The notes beneath the pieces are model-generated. The model searched no databases and was not told the origin of the DNA. It saw nothing but the letters and a program-made list of their open reading frames with translations. 64,000 nt of DNA from Vibrio mexicanus (lineage in GTDB: Bacteria > Pseudomonadota > Gammaproteobacteria > Enterobacterales > Vibrionaceae): NCBI RefSeq assembly GCF_001012815.1, contig NZ_JYJP01000143.1:88549-152548 (forward strand). Reading direction: 5' to 3'. Positions 1 to 11,100 of this stretch are shown here, in pieces; within the stretch, counting starts at the first letter, position 1; every line of letters starts with the position of its first letter. The position numbers and the translations under genes are program-made.

Positions 1-2415
1 TACTGATAATACGCTGACCATCGACGCGGTGAATCGTGTCCTGCTTGGTTTCAGGTACAATGCTCGCGAAGTTGGTGATAGGGACTAAACCAGCTGGGGT
101 TTTTACTCTCAACTGATCAAAGCGCCCGATGTCTCGCTTCTCTGTTGGATAACGAACCAAAATATCGACTTCTTCGTTCGCATCATCAGGTAAGTAATCA
201 CCTATCTTAAGTCCGTTTGTTACAAACTGAACGGTGTTACCAACCAAGGTCGCATCAGCTGCAAATCGAGAAGCGTCATCGCGTCGAATATCAATTTGCC
301 AATCAATACCTTCTTTACTGGAGTTATCGCTCAAGTTAGTGAAGATCGGATTGTTGTCCGCCCATTTACGTACCTGTTTCGCTGCTGCATCTAGGTTGTC
401 TGGCGTGGTTGAGCTCATCTCAATCACGAGATCATGCTCAACCGGAGGCCCTGCATCAGGGAATTTATATTCGATCTCCACACCAGCAAATTTACTGGTC
501 GTTTCTTCCAGCTCTTCGATGATGGTTTTCACTTTACGACGATACTGCCAATCAACAGGGGTAATTTGGATCTGACCGATCTCTTCCTTACCCCCGTTTT
601 GGTGTAGACGCTTTCAAACTCATCATGCCCCAGCATCACTTGCTCGATATCGCGCATAATGACGTCTTTTTCATTGATCGATAGATCACCATAAGAGCGT
701 ACTTTCACAGTGAAAAATGGCGGATCAACTTCTGGGAAGAACTCAGCACCCAAGCCAGCTTTGCTGTAGGTAAAGCCGACTCCAACCGCCATCAATATCG
801 CTAACATCAATATTTTCAGCGGGTGCTTAATAGCAATCGCTAGCGTGTGGTAGTAGAGCTTAGTAATTCCGGTTGCTTTAGTGAAGTCGCCTTCATGCAA
901 GGCCACCATTTTTGCTCGATTCTGAGGATTAACGTTCTGTGGTTTACCAATTAGGCCACCCAGCACCGGAACAAACAGCAGTGCCATGACTAATGATGCT
1001 GCCAACGTCGCAATCAAGGTGAGTGGCAAGTACTTCATGAACTCACCAGTAATATCCGGCCAGAAAAGTAATGGTGCAAACGCCGCTAAAGTAGTGGCCG
1101 TTGAAGCGGTGATCGGCCATGCCATTCGTTTCGCCGCATCTCGATACGCTTCACGCCTAGGTGTGCCCTCTTGCATCCGTCTATCTGCAAACTCGGTCAC
1201 TACAATGGCACCATCCACCAGCATGCCCACCGCCATGATCAAAGAGAAAAGCACAACGATATTGACGGTCAGTCCAAATACAGACAGCACCAGAAGACCG
1301 GTTAAGAACGAGCCGGGAATCGAGATCCCCACTAACAAGGCCGTTCTCACACCAAGAATCGCGATAATTACGATCACCACGAGGATAATGGCTGACAAAA
1401 TGTTGTTTTGTAGATCATTGAGCATGATCTTCACGTCATCAGATTGGTCCCATGTGTATTTCACCAAAAGGTTATTCGGCCAGTCTGGTAACTTCTGAGC
1501 TTCATTAATTACCGCTTTCACAAGTTCCACGGTTTCAATGATGTTCTCACCCGCGCGCTTTTTCACATCGAGGACGACAGCGGTTTTTCCGTCTAGACGA
1601 GCAAAGCTTTCCGGATCGCGAAACGCACGTCTAACCGTGGCGACATCACCAAAGGTAATTACCTGCTTACCATCAACTTTGATCGGCAGCTCTAGCACAT
1701 CTTTAAGTGAATCAAAAACTGAAGGTACTTTGACAGAGAAGCGGCCATAGCCTGTATCGACAAAGCCCGCCGCCACGACGCGGTTGTTTAACGCAATAAG
1801 GTTATAGATATCGCCTTGATCTAAACCATAACTTTCCATAAGTAGTGGATCGACAATGATTTCAACAATATCTTCGCGGTCACCAGCAATGTCCACTTCC
1901 AGAACTTGTCGGTAACTTTCCAGTTTATCTCGTAGTTTGCGAGCAATAAGTACGTTGGTACGTTCAGGGACCGTACCGTATAGCACAACCGACAAAACAG
2001 GCTCTTCAGAGGCAAACGTCACCTCATTAACGGTAGGTTCGTCACTGTCCGCTGGCAGCTTAGGTTTGGCCAGATCAACAGCGTCTCGAACATCAGCCAT
2101 GGCTTTGTTCAAATCGACACCAACAGAGAATTCAAGCACAACAGACGCATGACCTTCTGAGGCCGTCGCTGTCATCTCTTTTACGCCTTCAATGGAACGC
2201 AACTCTTGTTCTATTGGCCTAACGAGTAAGCGTTCTGCATCAGTTGGGGATATCCCTTGGTGACTGACCGATACATAGATCACTGGAATGGTAATGTCTG
2301 GGCTCGACTCTTTAGGAATCGTGACATAAGTGACGGCGCCGGCAATTAATATCATCAGCAACAACGTCAGCATGGTCCGCGTGCGCGATAGCGCCGCATC
2401 AATCAGTGTGAACAT
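1..2415 (-). CDS. RND-family multidrug efflux permease, C-terminus outside window, one frameshift
   Basis: Inner-membrane resistance-nodulation-division transporter that exports drugs or detergents with a periplasmic adaptor and an outer-membrane channel. The protein opens with a transmembrane segment (about residues 13-33) followed by a porter domain carrying the usual PKESSPDI stretch. Clustered membrane helices lie near residues 335-485. The TM4 relay motif reads GMLVDGAIVV, with one Asp where AcrB has two. The reading frame breaks at about 591-595, where five G (minus strand) stand in place of six. Inserting one base restores KTGGKEEIGQIQ and an open frame to the window edge. The adaptor gene lies 12 bases upstream, so the two form an operon. 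From memory, the syntenic V. cholerae pair is vexEF, a Na+-dependent pump; that assignment is inference. The family is certain, the substrate is not. Confidence 0.9.
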
Positions 2416-2427
2416 TTATCACACCTC

Positions 2428-3531
2428 CTAGTTGTTTAATTGCTGTGATGCGCGATCTTGCTCAACCGCGACAACTTTATCACCGTGTCGAACAAAGCCT
2501 TGCCCGACAGTGATGATGCTCACTTGATCACCGAGACCAGAGAGCCAAACACCGTCTTGCTCAGCTTTTACTAACTGAATTGGTATGAACTCGACGAAAT
2601 CGTCTTGCAGAGTTTTAACGCCTAAGTTGCCTTCTTCATCCAGTGCCAGCATTGCAGGTGTTACTTTCACTGCCATTTGCTCTTGGAGATCCAAAGTCAC
2701 TTCGGTGCTGATACCCGCTGGGATTTTGCGTTCTGGATTTGCCACTTCAATTTCAATTGGGAAGGTGTTGGTCGACTCCGAAGAGATACGCGACATGTAG
2801 CGAACTTTGCCTGTTACGGTTTGGTCATTAATAAAGCGAACTGTCGCCTCTTGTCCATTCGCAATGTACTGAATGTGTCTTTCACTCACGTCCGCTTCAA
2901 TCACGAGCTTACTTAAATCGATCACAGTTGCGACTGGATCGCCGATGCCAACATAATCGCCTAACTCGATGAACAGGTGGTCAACATAGCCCTCGAATGG
3001 TGCGCGAACCACAGTATTACGCAGAGACAATTTTGCGTTGCTCACCCCTGCTTTTGCTTCTGCTAAAGCAGCCTGAGCTGTGGCGTAAGCCACCTCACCT
3101 TGTAAGCCACGGCTCTTCAAAGATTCCGCCGCTTTAAACTCTTTCTGTTTCACTTGGAGCATCGCTTGCGCACGCTCTAATTGGATGTTGAGATCGCCTT
3201 TATCAATCTGGGCAATATGCTGACCTTTCTTAACGAATTCACCTTTGCTCACTTTAAGATCGATAATTTTCCCGCTGAATTCAGCACCTAATCGCGCCTG
3301 TTTGTCTGGTGCAGTGCGGCCATAAAGATCAATAGAGCGGAAAGTTGGCTGGGACGCAAAAGTTTCAAAAGCAACTTTAGCGAGAGGAACGGATTCTTCT
3401 GACGTTGAAGTGTTTTCTTCTTGTGCATTGGTACTCCCCATCCCTAGCCAAAGAGCGAGTAGAAGCACAAGAATAAGAGAGACTAAATATGGACGAGCGG
3501 AAAAGAACCCGATCGGAGAGTACTTTGACAT
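2428..3531 (-). CDS. RND efflux periplasmic adaptor (membrane-fusion protein)
   Basis: Adaptor linking the neighbouring RND permease to a TolC-like outer-membrane channel. An N-terminal hydrophobic segment ending in GSTNAQ acts as signal or anchor. It is followed by a biotinyl/lipoyl-like half domain (GEFVKKGQHIAQID), an alpha-hairpin rich in Ala/Gln/Lys, the second lipoyl half (VVRAPFEGYVDHL) and C-terminal beta domains. I chose the ATG at 3531 (MSKYSPIGFF) because AAGGGA lies five bases before it; an in-frame ATG at 3558 would add nine residues without a good ribosome site. The length of about 367 residues is usual for the family. The upstream region holds repeated half-sites that may be an operator. 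Confidence 0.9.
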   Translation of the reverse strand: MSKYSPIGFFSARPYLVSLILVLLLALWLGMGSTNAQEENTSTSEESVPLAKVAFETFASQPTFRSIDLYGRTAPDKQARLGAEFSGKIIDLKVSKGEFVKKGQHIAQIDKGDLNIQLERAQAMLQVKQKEFKAAESLKSRGLQGEVAYATAQAALAEAKAGVSNAKLSLRNTVVRAPFEGYVDHLFIELGDYVGIGDPVATVIDLSKLVIEADVSERHIQYIANGQEATVRFINDQTVTGKVRYMSRISSESTNTFPIEIEVANPERKIPAGISTEVTLDLQEQMAVKVTPAMLALDEEGNLGVKTLQDDFVEFIPIQLVKAEQDGVWLSGLGDQVSIITVGQGFVRHGDKVVAVEQDRASQQLNN

Positions 3532-3588
3532 AACAATCCCTTGTATTCGTTTCGTCAATGTTCATCATTGACTCTAACTTTTTTTATT

Positions 3589-3637
3589 ATGAACACTTAC
3601 CCTATACAATAAGTGCTCATAAATAAAATGAACTTAT
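3589..3637 (-). promoter_or_regulatory. Candidate operator upstream of the RND efflux operon
   Basis: Two 11-bp arms, ATGAACACTTA (3589-3599) and TAAGTGCTCAT (3610-3620), form an inverted repeat with one mismatch around a 10-bp spacer. A third related half-site, ATGAACTTAT, lies at 3628-3637. The block sits 60-110 bases upstream of the adaptor start, where a TetR-type efflux repressor or an activator could bind. No regulator gene is adjacent, so the binding protein is unknown. Confidence 0.45.
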
Positions 3638-3694
3638 GGGGGATATTACGCCAGTCTCACTTTTTTGGATTAGTGAGAGTAGGGAAAATATTGA

Positions 3695-4036
3695 TTAAAC
3701 GCTGAAAGATGCGCCACAACCGCAAGTTGTTGTTGCATTTGGATTGTTTACAAAGAAACGAGCACCTTCTAGGCCCTCTGTGTAATCAACCACACCACCA
3801 ACAAGGTACTGCAGACTCATAGGGTCAACCACAAGCGTTACGCCGCTGTTTTCAATTGTGGTGTCGCCTTCATTCACACTTTCATCAAACGTAAAACCGT
3901 ATTGGAAACCACTACAACCACCACCAGTGATGTAGACGCGCAATTTTAATTCTGGATTCTCTTCCTCAGCGATCAGCGTTCTAACGCGTGTTGCAGCTGC
4001 ATCCGAAAATGATAGTGGGATATTTACTTCGCTCAC
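3695..4036 (-). CDS. erpA: Iron-sulfur cluster insertion protein ErpA
   Basis: A-type carrier that delivers Fe-S clusters to apoproteins, including the isoprenoid enzymes IspG/IspH in E. coli. The three cluster-binding cysteines are visible: one in GGGCSGFQYGF and two in the C-terminal CGCGASFSV. The GTG at 4036 is chosen as start because AGAGAGG lies five bases upstream and gives a 113-residue protein, the usual length; the longer in-frame ATG at 4066 would add ten residues not seen in the family. It stands alone on the minus strand, divergent from hemL. Confidence 0.95.
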   Translation of the reverse strand: MSEVNIPLSFSDAAATRVRTLIAEEENPELKLRVYITGGGCSGFQYGFTFDESVNEGDTTIENSGVTLVVDPMSLQYLVGGVVDYTEGLEGARFFVNNPNATTTCGCGASFSV

Positions 4037-4301
4037 GATGACCTCTCTCATTCGTGTCATGCCCAACAGCCGATTGAAGTTGTTGAGTCAAACTTGTTCT
4101 AATAATCTGGCGATTATCTAATACCTGACTGTTCCGTTCAAGTATTCGCCGCAAGTTAAGTCAAAATCCGATTTTTTCGCACTTTTTTAGCCGTTTCTGT
4201 TCGAAATCTAACCAGAATGTGGCGCAAAACATTCCTAGTTTCGATAGGGATAGGTACAATGCGAGCCAAATTGGTCCTAGCAATCATAAGAGGATACATC
4301 C

Positions 4302-5593
4302 ATGACCAAATCAGCAGAGCTTTATGAAAAAGCACAAAACACCATTCCGGGTGGCGTTAACTCGCCAGTTCGTGCTTTTAACGGCGTTGGCGGCTCACCT
4401 ATTTTTGTTGAGAGAGCCGATGGTCCTCTGATTTTCGATGCTGACGGCAAAGCTACATTGATTACGTTGGTTCTTGGGGTCCTATGATTCTTGGGCACAA
4501 CCATGCTGTTATTCGTGATGCGGTCATTAATGCTGCACAGCGTGGTTTAAGTTTTGGTGCGCCAACCGAAATGGAAATTCAAATGGCAGAGCTTGTGTCT
4601 GAACTTGTCCCTTCAATGGAGCAAGTACGCATGGTGAGCTCTGGCACAGAAGCCACTATGAGCGCTATTCGTCTAGCTCGTGGGTTTACTGGTCGCGATA
4701 AGATTCTTAAGTTCGAAGGTTGTTACCACGGCCACGCAGATAGCTTGCTTGTTAAAGCGGGTTCTGGTGCTTTGACATTAGGTCAACCTAGCTCGCCAGG
4801 TGTTCCTGCTGACTTTGCAAAGTACACACTCACTGCAACGTTCAACAACCTAGATTCCGTTCGTGAGCTGTTTGCAGCAAACAAGGGGGAAATTGCTTGT
4901 ATCATTGTTGAACCGGTTGCAGGCAACATGAACTGTATTCCACCTCTAGAAGGTTTCCACGAAGGCCTGCGTGAGATCTGTGATCAAGAAGGCGCACTAC
5001 TGATTTTTGACGAGGTTATGACAGGCTTCCGCGTTGCATTAGGCGGTGCTCAAGCACACTACAACATTAAGCCAGACCTAACCACTTTGGGTAAAGTCAT
5101 CGGTGGTGGTATGCCTGTTGGCGCATTTGGTGGCCGTAAAGATGTGATGCAATACATCGCCCCAACCGGCCCGGTTTATCAAGCCGGTACACTATCAGGT
5201 AACCCTGTTGCTATGGCGGCTGGTTATGCTTGTTTGAATCTTCTAAAAGAAGAAGGCAATGAAAAACGTCTTGCCGCAAAAACTAAGCAATTGGCAGATG
5301 GCTTTAAATCACTTGCAGACAAGCATGGTGTGCCGCTGCAAGTCAATCAAGTGGGTGGCATGTTTGGCTTCTTCTTTACCGAGCAAACAAGCATCACCTG
5401 CTACGACGACGTAGCTAAATGCGATATCGACCGCTTCAAGCGCTTCTTCCACTTAATGATTGAACACGGTGTCTACCTTGCTCCATCTGCGTTTGAGGCA
5501 AGCTTCACGTCTCTTGCTCATAGCTCTAAAGAGATAGAAGCGACACTAGAAGCCGCAGATCGCTGCTTTGCGATCATAGCGCAAGAAGCTTAG
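4302..5593 (+). CDS. hemL: Glutamate-1-semialdehyde 2,1-aminomutase, one frameshift
   Basis: PLP enzyme converting glutamate-1-semialdehyde to 5-aminolevulinate, the first committed tetrapyrrole precursor in the C5 pathway. The N-terminus reads NTIPGGVNSPVRAF, the cofactor region includes FDEVMTGFR, and the Schiff-base lysine is in TTLGKVIGGGMPVGA. The frame breaks near 4453, where GCTACATT appears for an expected GCTTACATT. Adding one T joins the 61-residue first part to the remaining 369 residues and gives a 430-residue protein of normal length. Because haem synthesis is essential here, the break is most likely a sequencing error. A strong terminator follows. Confidence 0.93.
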
Positions 5594-5606
5594 TATCGCC
5601 CACATT

Positions 5607-5637
5607 CAAAAAGGGCTGCCAATGGCAGCCCTTTTTT
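5607..5637 (+). terminator. Rho-independent terminator after hemL
   Basis: Perfect stem AGGGCTGCC / GGCAGCCCT with a three-base loop, flanked by A-rich sequence and followed by six T. It lies 15 bases after the hemL stop. Confidence 0.85.
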
Positions 5638-5732
5638 GTAGCGATAACAGCGAGCTATACCAGCTTTGCCATTGCTAACGACTCGCTTTGCGGTCATTAT
5701 ATCGACACAAACATTTTCTCTGGAACGAAAGC

Positions 5733-6818
5733 GTGTCGGATAAACTCAAAATTACTCCTAGCCATTGGGTACTTGTCATCGCACTGTTAGCCTCGGCATT
5801 TGCCTGCTATTTATTAGTTGCGCCATACATGAACTCCATCGTGATGGCTTTCATCATTTCTTTGTTGATGTTCCCTATCCATCAATGGTTTGAAAAAAAG
5901 CTACCCAATCACCCCAACGTCTCATCATTGCTTTCTTGCATCGTGCTCACTTTCATCATCGTTATTCCATTGATGTTTGTGTTTACCGCAATTGTCCAGC
6001 AGGGTTCTCACTTCTCACAAAATGCATATCAATGGGTAACACACGGTGGTATCCAAACGATTTTTGATCACCCTTTTGTTGTTAAAGCGTTGTCGTTGGC
6101 CAATACCTATCTGCCTTTCGATGAAATTCTCCCAGAAGATATCGCGCAAAAGATCGCTCAGTTTGCAACGTCGTTTGGCACTAACTTAGTTGGTGTGTCC
6201 GCTAAGATCCTCGGCGATGCCACCAACTTTTTGATGAGCTTCTTCTTAATGCTGTTTGTTTTGTTCTTCTTACTAAGAGATCACGACAAGATCATTAGCG
6301 CCATTCGCCATATTTTGCCTTTGTCGAGAAGCCAAGAAGACAAACTGCTTGATGAGATCGAGAAGGTGTCAAAATCGGCGGTTATGGGATCATTTCTTAC
6401 CGCGATAGCACAAGGTTTTGCTGGTGGTATCGGTATGTGGTTAGCTGGCTTTCCAGGTCTATTCTGGGGCACGATGATGGGCTTTGCCTCCTTCATCCCT
6501 GTTGTCGGTACCGCTTTGATCTGGATTCCAGCCGCACTGTACCTATTCCTCACCGGTGACATTACTTGGGCTATCTTCTTAACGGTATGGTCAGTAGCTA
6601 TTGTTGGATCAATCGACAATGTGTTGCGCCCATTACTAATGCAAGGTAGCGCCGGCATGAATACCTTAATGATCTTCTTCTCGTTGCTGGGTGGTATTCA
6701 TCTATTCGGTCTCATTGGCCTAATCTACGGGCCACTTATTTTTGCCATTACTATGGTGCTGTTTAATATGTACGAAGAAGAGTTCAAAGACTTTTTAGAC
6801 AAACAAGACAACAGTTAA
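5733..6818 (+). CDS. AI-2E family (PerM/YdiK-like) transporter
   Basis: Polytopic inner-membrane protein of the AI-2E exporter/PerM family, with about eight hydrophobic segments and the family's C-terminal signature region (GMNTLMIFFSLLGGIHLFGLIGLIYGPLI). Members include TqsA and YdiK and some Na+/H+ antiporters, so the substrate cannot be read from sequence. The GTG at 5733 (VSDKLKITPSHWVLV) is preferred; a TTG at 5688 would add 15 unlikely residues. The resulting 361 residues fit the family. It lies between hemL and rsmC, each separated by terminators, so it is probably monocistronic. Confidence 0.85.
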   Translation: MSDKLKITPSHWVLVIALLASAFACYLLVAPYMNSIVMAFIISLLMFPIHQWFEKKLPNHPNVSSLLSCIVLTFIIVIPLMFVFTAIVQQGSHFSQNAYQWVTHGGIQTIFDHPFVVKALSLANTYLPFDEILPEDIAQKIAQFATSFGTNLVGVSAKILGDATNFLMSFFLMLFVLFFLLRDHDKIISAIRHILPLSRSQEDKLLDEIEKVSKSAVMGSFLTAIAQGFAGGIGMWLAGFPGLFWGTMMGFASFIPVVGTALIWIPAALYLFLTGDITWAIFLTVWSVAIVGSIDNVLRPLLMQGSAGMNTLMIFFSLLGGIHLFGLIGLIYGPLIFAITMVLFNMYEEEFKDFLDKQDNS

Positions 6819-6860
6819 TGAGTCGGCGTAGTTCCTTTCAATACTAAACTTCTTCAAGCA

Positions 6861-6894
6861 AAGGGCAGATTGTGCGAAAATCTGCCCTCTTTTG
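6861..6894 (+). terminator. Rho-independent terminator after the AI-2E transporter
   Basis: Stem AGGGCAGATT / AATCTGCCCT followed by CTTTT. It ends about 18 bases before the rsmC start, so the rsmC leader must overlap or follow this hairpin. Confidence 0.7.
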
Positions 6895-6911
6895 ATCGAA
6901 CCGAGTCTGTT

Positions 6912-7946
6912 ATGTCTGCTTATATTGCTCCTAGCCAAATCGCCCAACGCCAACTTGAGTATTTCTCAGGTAAGCATGTGCTCGTCGCAGGTGAAGCCGA
7001 AGACCTTTTCCCACGTGAGTTAGTTGAGCATTGCGAATCAGTCTCGGTGTTTACCACTAACTATGGTTATTACCGTCAAACTCAAAAGCAATCGAATCTA
7101 ACGTGTCAATTTGGCGCAGTGTTTGAGGTCGACGAAAGAAAAGAAGCTAAACCAGACCTGATCTTGCTCTACTGGCCAAAAGCGAAAGCAGAAGCCGAGT
7201 ATTTATTAGCGATGTTACTGGCTAAGCTCGGTGTAAATACTGAAATCGTCGTGGTGGGTGAGAACCGTTCAGGTGTCAAAAGCATCGAGAAGATGTTCAA
7301 GGCTTATGGCATTGTCACCAAATACGATTCGGCTCGACGCTGCTCTTTCTATTGGGGACAGTGCACTCAGCAGCCGAAACCTTTTGTACTCGACGATTGG
7401 TTCAAATCTTATCAAGTGCAATACAATAACCTGTCGATTCAAGTAAAAAGCTTACCGGGTGTGTTTAGCTACGGCGAGTTTGATGTTGGCAGTAAACTTC
7501 TATTGGATACGCTTCCATCATTATCAGGTAAGGTGCTGGATTTCGGCTGTGGCGCAGGGGTGCTCGGTGCAGTCATGGCTAGCCTCAACCCTTCCATTGA
7601 ACTTGAGATGTGCGATATCAGCGCGCTTGCGGTTGAATCGTCAAAAGAGACATTAAAAGCTAACCAATTAAACGGACGAGTATTTGCCTCGGATGTCTAT
7701 TCAGATACAGCAAAAGATTATCAGTTTATTGTTAGTAATCCGCCATTTCATGCCGGATTAGATACCAGCTACAGTGCGACTGAAACATTGCTTGCTGATG
7801 CTCCAAACCATCAAAGCCAAACTGGCCATCTGTATATTGTGGCCAACAGCTTCTTGAAATACCCTCCTATCATCGAACAGGCATTTGGGCATTGTGAAAC
7901 TTTAAGCAAGACAAACAAGTTTGCCATCTATCACGCCAGTAAGTGA
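6912..7946 (+). CDS. rsmC: 16S rRNA m2G1207 methyltransferase RsmC
   Basis: SAM-dependent enzyme that methylates G1207 of 16S rRNA in the assembled 30S subunit. The protein has the duplicated methyltransferase layout: an N-terminal non-catalytic half and a C-terminal half with the SAM loop LDFGCGAGVLGA (about residue 208) and the catalytic NPPFH motif (about residue 276). The ATG at 6912 (MSAYIAPSQIAQRQLEYFSG) gives 344 residues, matching the E. coli length; an upstream in-frame TTG falls inside the preceding terminator. Confidence 0.93.
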   Translation: MSAYIAPSQIAQRQLEYFSGKHVLVAGEAEDLFPRELVEHCESVSVFTTNYGYYRQTQKQSNLTCQFGAVFEVDERKEAKPDLILLYWPKAKAEAEYLLAMLLAKLGVNTEIVVVGENRSGVKSIEKMFKAYGIVTKYDSARRCSFYWGQCTQQPKPFVLDDWFKSYQVQYNNLSIQVKSLPGVFSYGEFDVGSKLLLDTLPSLSGKVLDFGCGAGVLGAVMASLNPSIELEMCDISALAVESSKETLKANQLNGRVFASDVYSDTAKDYQFIVSNPPFHAGLDTSYSATETLLADAPNHQSQTGHLYIVANSFLKYPPIIEQAFGHCETLSKTNKFAIYHASK

Positions 7947-7972
7947 TATCTGTCTACAGTAAGTAATTACTA

Positions 7973-8002
7973 TGCCCAGTAACGCAGAGTTACTGGGCAA
8001 CT
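7973..8002 (+). terminator. Probable terminator after rsmC
   Basis: Perfect 11-bp stem TGCCCAGTAAC / GTTACTGGGCA with a five-base loop. The trailing T tract is weak (ACTTTCC). Confidence 0.55.
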
Positions 8003-8161
8003 TTCCATCATAAGTCAAATAAAATGCGCCTATGTGCACGATTTGATTAGCACTTGCTTGTCAAAGCGAAAAAACTCGTTAATTTCGTCATTTTGGATAC
8101 TGCTTTTTCTGATTTGTATTGCAGTCGATGAGTCAAATTTCACGGAAATGACGTAATTACT

Positions 8162-11100
8162 ATGTTCAGGTTTTATCGAAAACAAAAATTCAAACGCCTT
8201 CAAAATACGCTGATGTTAGCGTTTTTGGTATTGAGCATTACCCCACTCACCATCATCGCACTTCTGTTTCTTCATTCTCATACTACAGATTTGCAAGAAC
8301 AGAGCACCTCTCATTTAACCTCTGTACGCGATACCAAACAGCAGCAAATTATCGACTACATGTACGCCAAAGAATCTGAGGTCATGGGCTTTGTGCGCTC
8401 AGAACTGGCTTATGCAAGTGCAGGTCGATTCTATGGCATTGTTAATGCCTTCAGAGACCTGGGAACGAGTATTGATGATGCTCGCGAACATGCCCAGCAA
8501 CGTTATATTCCAGGCTCTGGCGATCAGGTCAAAACATCGGTTTTGCCTCAATCGGATGTTTATAAAGGCAGTGAAAGGTATCGGCTTCTTCACAAACGCT
8601 ACCACTGGGCATATCTAGAACTCCTCAAACGCTCTGACTTCGACGATATTCTGCTGATTGATCTTTCGGGTAACGTGACTTATTCCATCTTCAAGAACGA
8701 AGATTTTGGTACCAATCTACTGACCGGAGAGTACAAAGATAATGTTCTGGGGGATACTTTCCGTCAATTGAAAGATCTGGTTACCGAGCGACGTAAAACC
8801 AATCAAGATTATACACCTGTTGTTATTTCCGATTTCTCAGTAACCAATGGTAGACAAGTCGCTTGGCTTGGGGCCCAATCATTCGCCAAGGATATCTACA
8901 TAGCTACGCGATGTTTAGGCTGCCTAACAACGGTATTACCAAATTGATTGCTGATGGAAACAACAAGAGTTCCTCTTTGCGCACTCTGCTTGTCGGTGAT
9001 GACAACCGAGTTCGCACGCTCGCCTACTCACAAGAAGAAGCAGACAAGAGTGTTGAAGTTATCGAGCGAGCTCTATCCGGCGAGTCAGAGGTTGGCACCT
9101 ATACCAATACGATTGGCAAGAAAGTCATCGCAGCGTATGCACCGATCTCAGTTAAAGGATTTAATTGGGCACTAGTGGTTGAAATTCCAGAGAGCGAAGC
9201 GTTTGCTCGTGTAAGACAACTGGAGAAGCTGTTTGTATTTGTCATGTTGTGCGCTGTCGTCTTGGTATTCATCTCATCACACTACTTATCGAACTTCATC
9301 ACATCACCGCTACTGAAATTGACTTGGGCGGCAGAAAAAGTATCTGCGGGTGATCTCGATGAAAGTATGATCAATACCAATCGAAAAGACGAAATTGGAA
9401 GGCTCGCTATCAGCTTTGAGCGTATGCAGCGCTCAATTCGAGAGAAGATGCAACTGATCAAGCAGCAAAACAAAGAGCTTGAGAGCAACTTACAGATCAT
9501 TCAAAAGCAAAATGACGATCTTCAACTTGCCAACAAACTTAAAGATGAGTTCCTAGCAACCACATCGCACGAACTGCGAACGCCTCTGCATGGAATGGTC
9601 GGAATAGCAGAAGCTCTAGCTTCTGGGTCCAATGGTGCGATTACCGCCGATCACAAATATCAGCTAGATATCATTATCAGTAGTGGTCAACGCTTAACGA
9701 CTTTGGTTGATGACTTATTGGATTACCATAAGATGCGTTATGGCAATCTCGATATTCAAACCAGTGCGGTGGATCTATCAAGCGCAACTCGTTTAGTACT
9801 AGAGCTGTCTAGTCATTTGTTGGGCAGCAAACCAATCCGCATTATTAACCAAATTGACGATGCAAGCCTATGGGTATGCGCCGATCCGCAGCGAGTCGAA
9901 CAAGTACTTTATAACCTTGTTGGTAATGCCATCAAATACACCAGTGAAGGTAAAATTGTTATCTCTGCTGACATTGTCGATGACAATATTCGCGTGCAAG
10001 TCGTTGATACGGGGCAAGGCATTCCTGCAGAGCAACTCGAACACATTTTCGAGCCACTGATTCAAGCGGGTAGCGATTCTAGCCGCTATCGCCAAGGCGC
10101 GGGACTGGGGTTATCAATCAGCCGACAACTGATCGAATTGATGGACGGCAGTTTATACGTGAGCAGCCAACCTATGGTCGGCACAACATTTAGCTTTACT
10201 CTTCCAATAGCAAGTGAAGAACAAATCGCTAAAGCGAGCTACAAAGAGAGCAATCACTATCAAGCACCAGAATCGAACGAGCTGGACTTGCCTGATACAA
10301 ATTCATTACCTGAAAATCCAGATGGCCCACTGCTACTGATCGCTGATGATGAGCCGGTGAACTTACGCGTACTCGACAGTTTCTTGCGTTTGGAAGGCTA
10401 CCGAGTGAGAACCGCTCACGACGGGCCTGACGCTCTCGAACAAATAGAGAAGGAGAAACCTGAACTTCTACTGCTCGATATCATGATGCCTGGACTCAGT
10501 GGTTATCAAGTGTGTGAGCAACTGCGTCAACAGTATGATCACGCGCAGCTACCAATCATTATGCTAACCGCATTAAATCAAACTGATGACCGAGTGCGCG
10601 GTTTTGAGGCCGGCGCCAATGACTACTTGTCAAAACCATTTAATAAGCAGGAGCTCGCCGCCCGAATTGTTGCGCACCTGACCGCAAGTAAAGCTGAGCA
10701 ACGTCGAATCGAAAACCAGCAGTTGCAGTTGGAGCTCAAGCACAGAGCGATGGTAGAGGCCAGCCTACTTGAAACCCAAGGCCGCTTGCTTGAACAACTT
10801 GAATCAGCGCCTGAGGCAATCATCTGCATCCGTGACGACAATAAAATTCAGTTTGCTAACCATGCTGCTACCAAGCTGTTCAAACGCAGTCAGGAGCAGC
10901 TCAAGCGCTCTAGCGCAGAAGAGCTTATTGCACCGAAGTATCTGAACGTTGAGCAGGCGCATTACTGTGGCAACATCGATATTTACGTTGAAGATGTCAG
11001 ACAGCACATCTCATCTGACGTTCTGTCTCTGCCTGAAGGCGCTGGATTAAAATCCATGTACATCTTCAATGTCGGAGGTGGAGTCAATGCCGCACGCATT

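Noticed and set aside
986..1498. Long plus-strand open frame opposite the RND permease
   Set aside because: It is antisense to a clearly conserved membrane protein and shows no domain of its own.
4302..5593. hemL as a true pseudogene
   Set aside because: The downstream part is perfectly conserved, one base restores it, and haem synthesis needs it; sequencing error is simpler.
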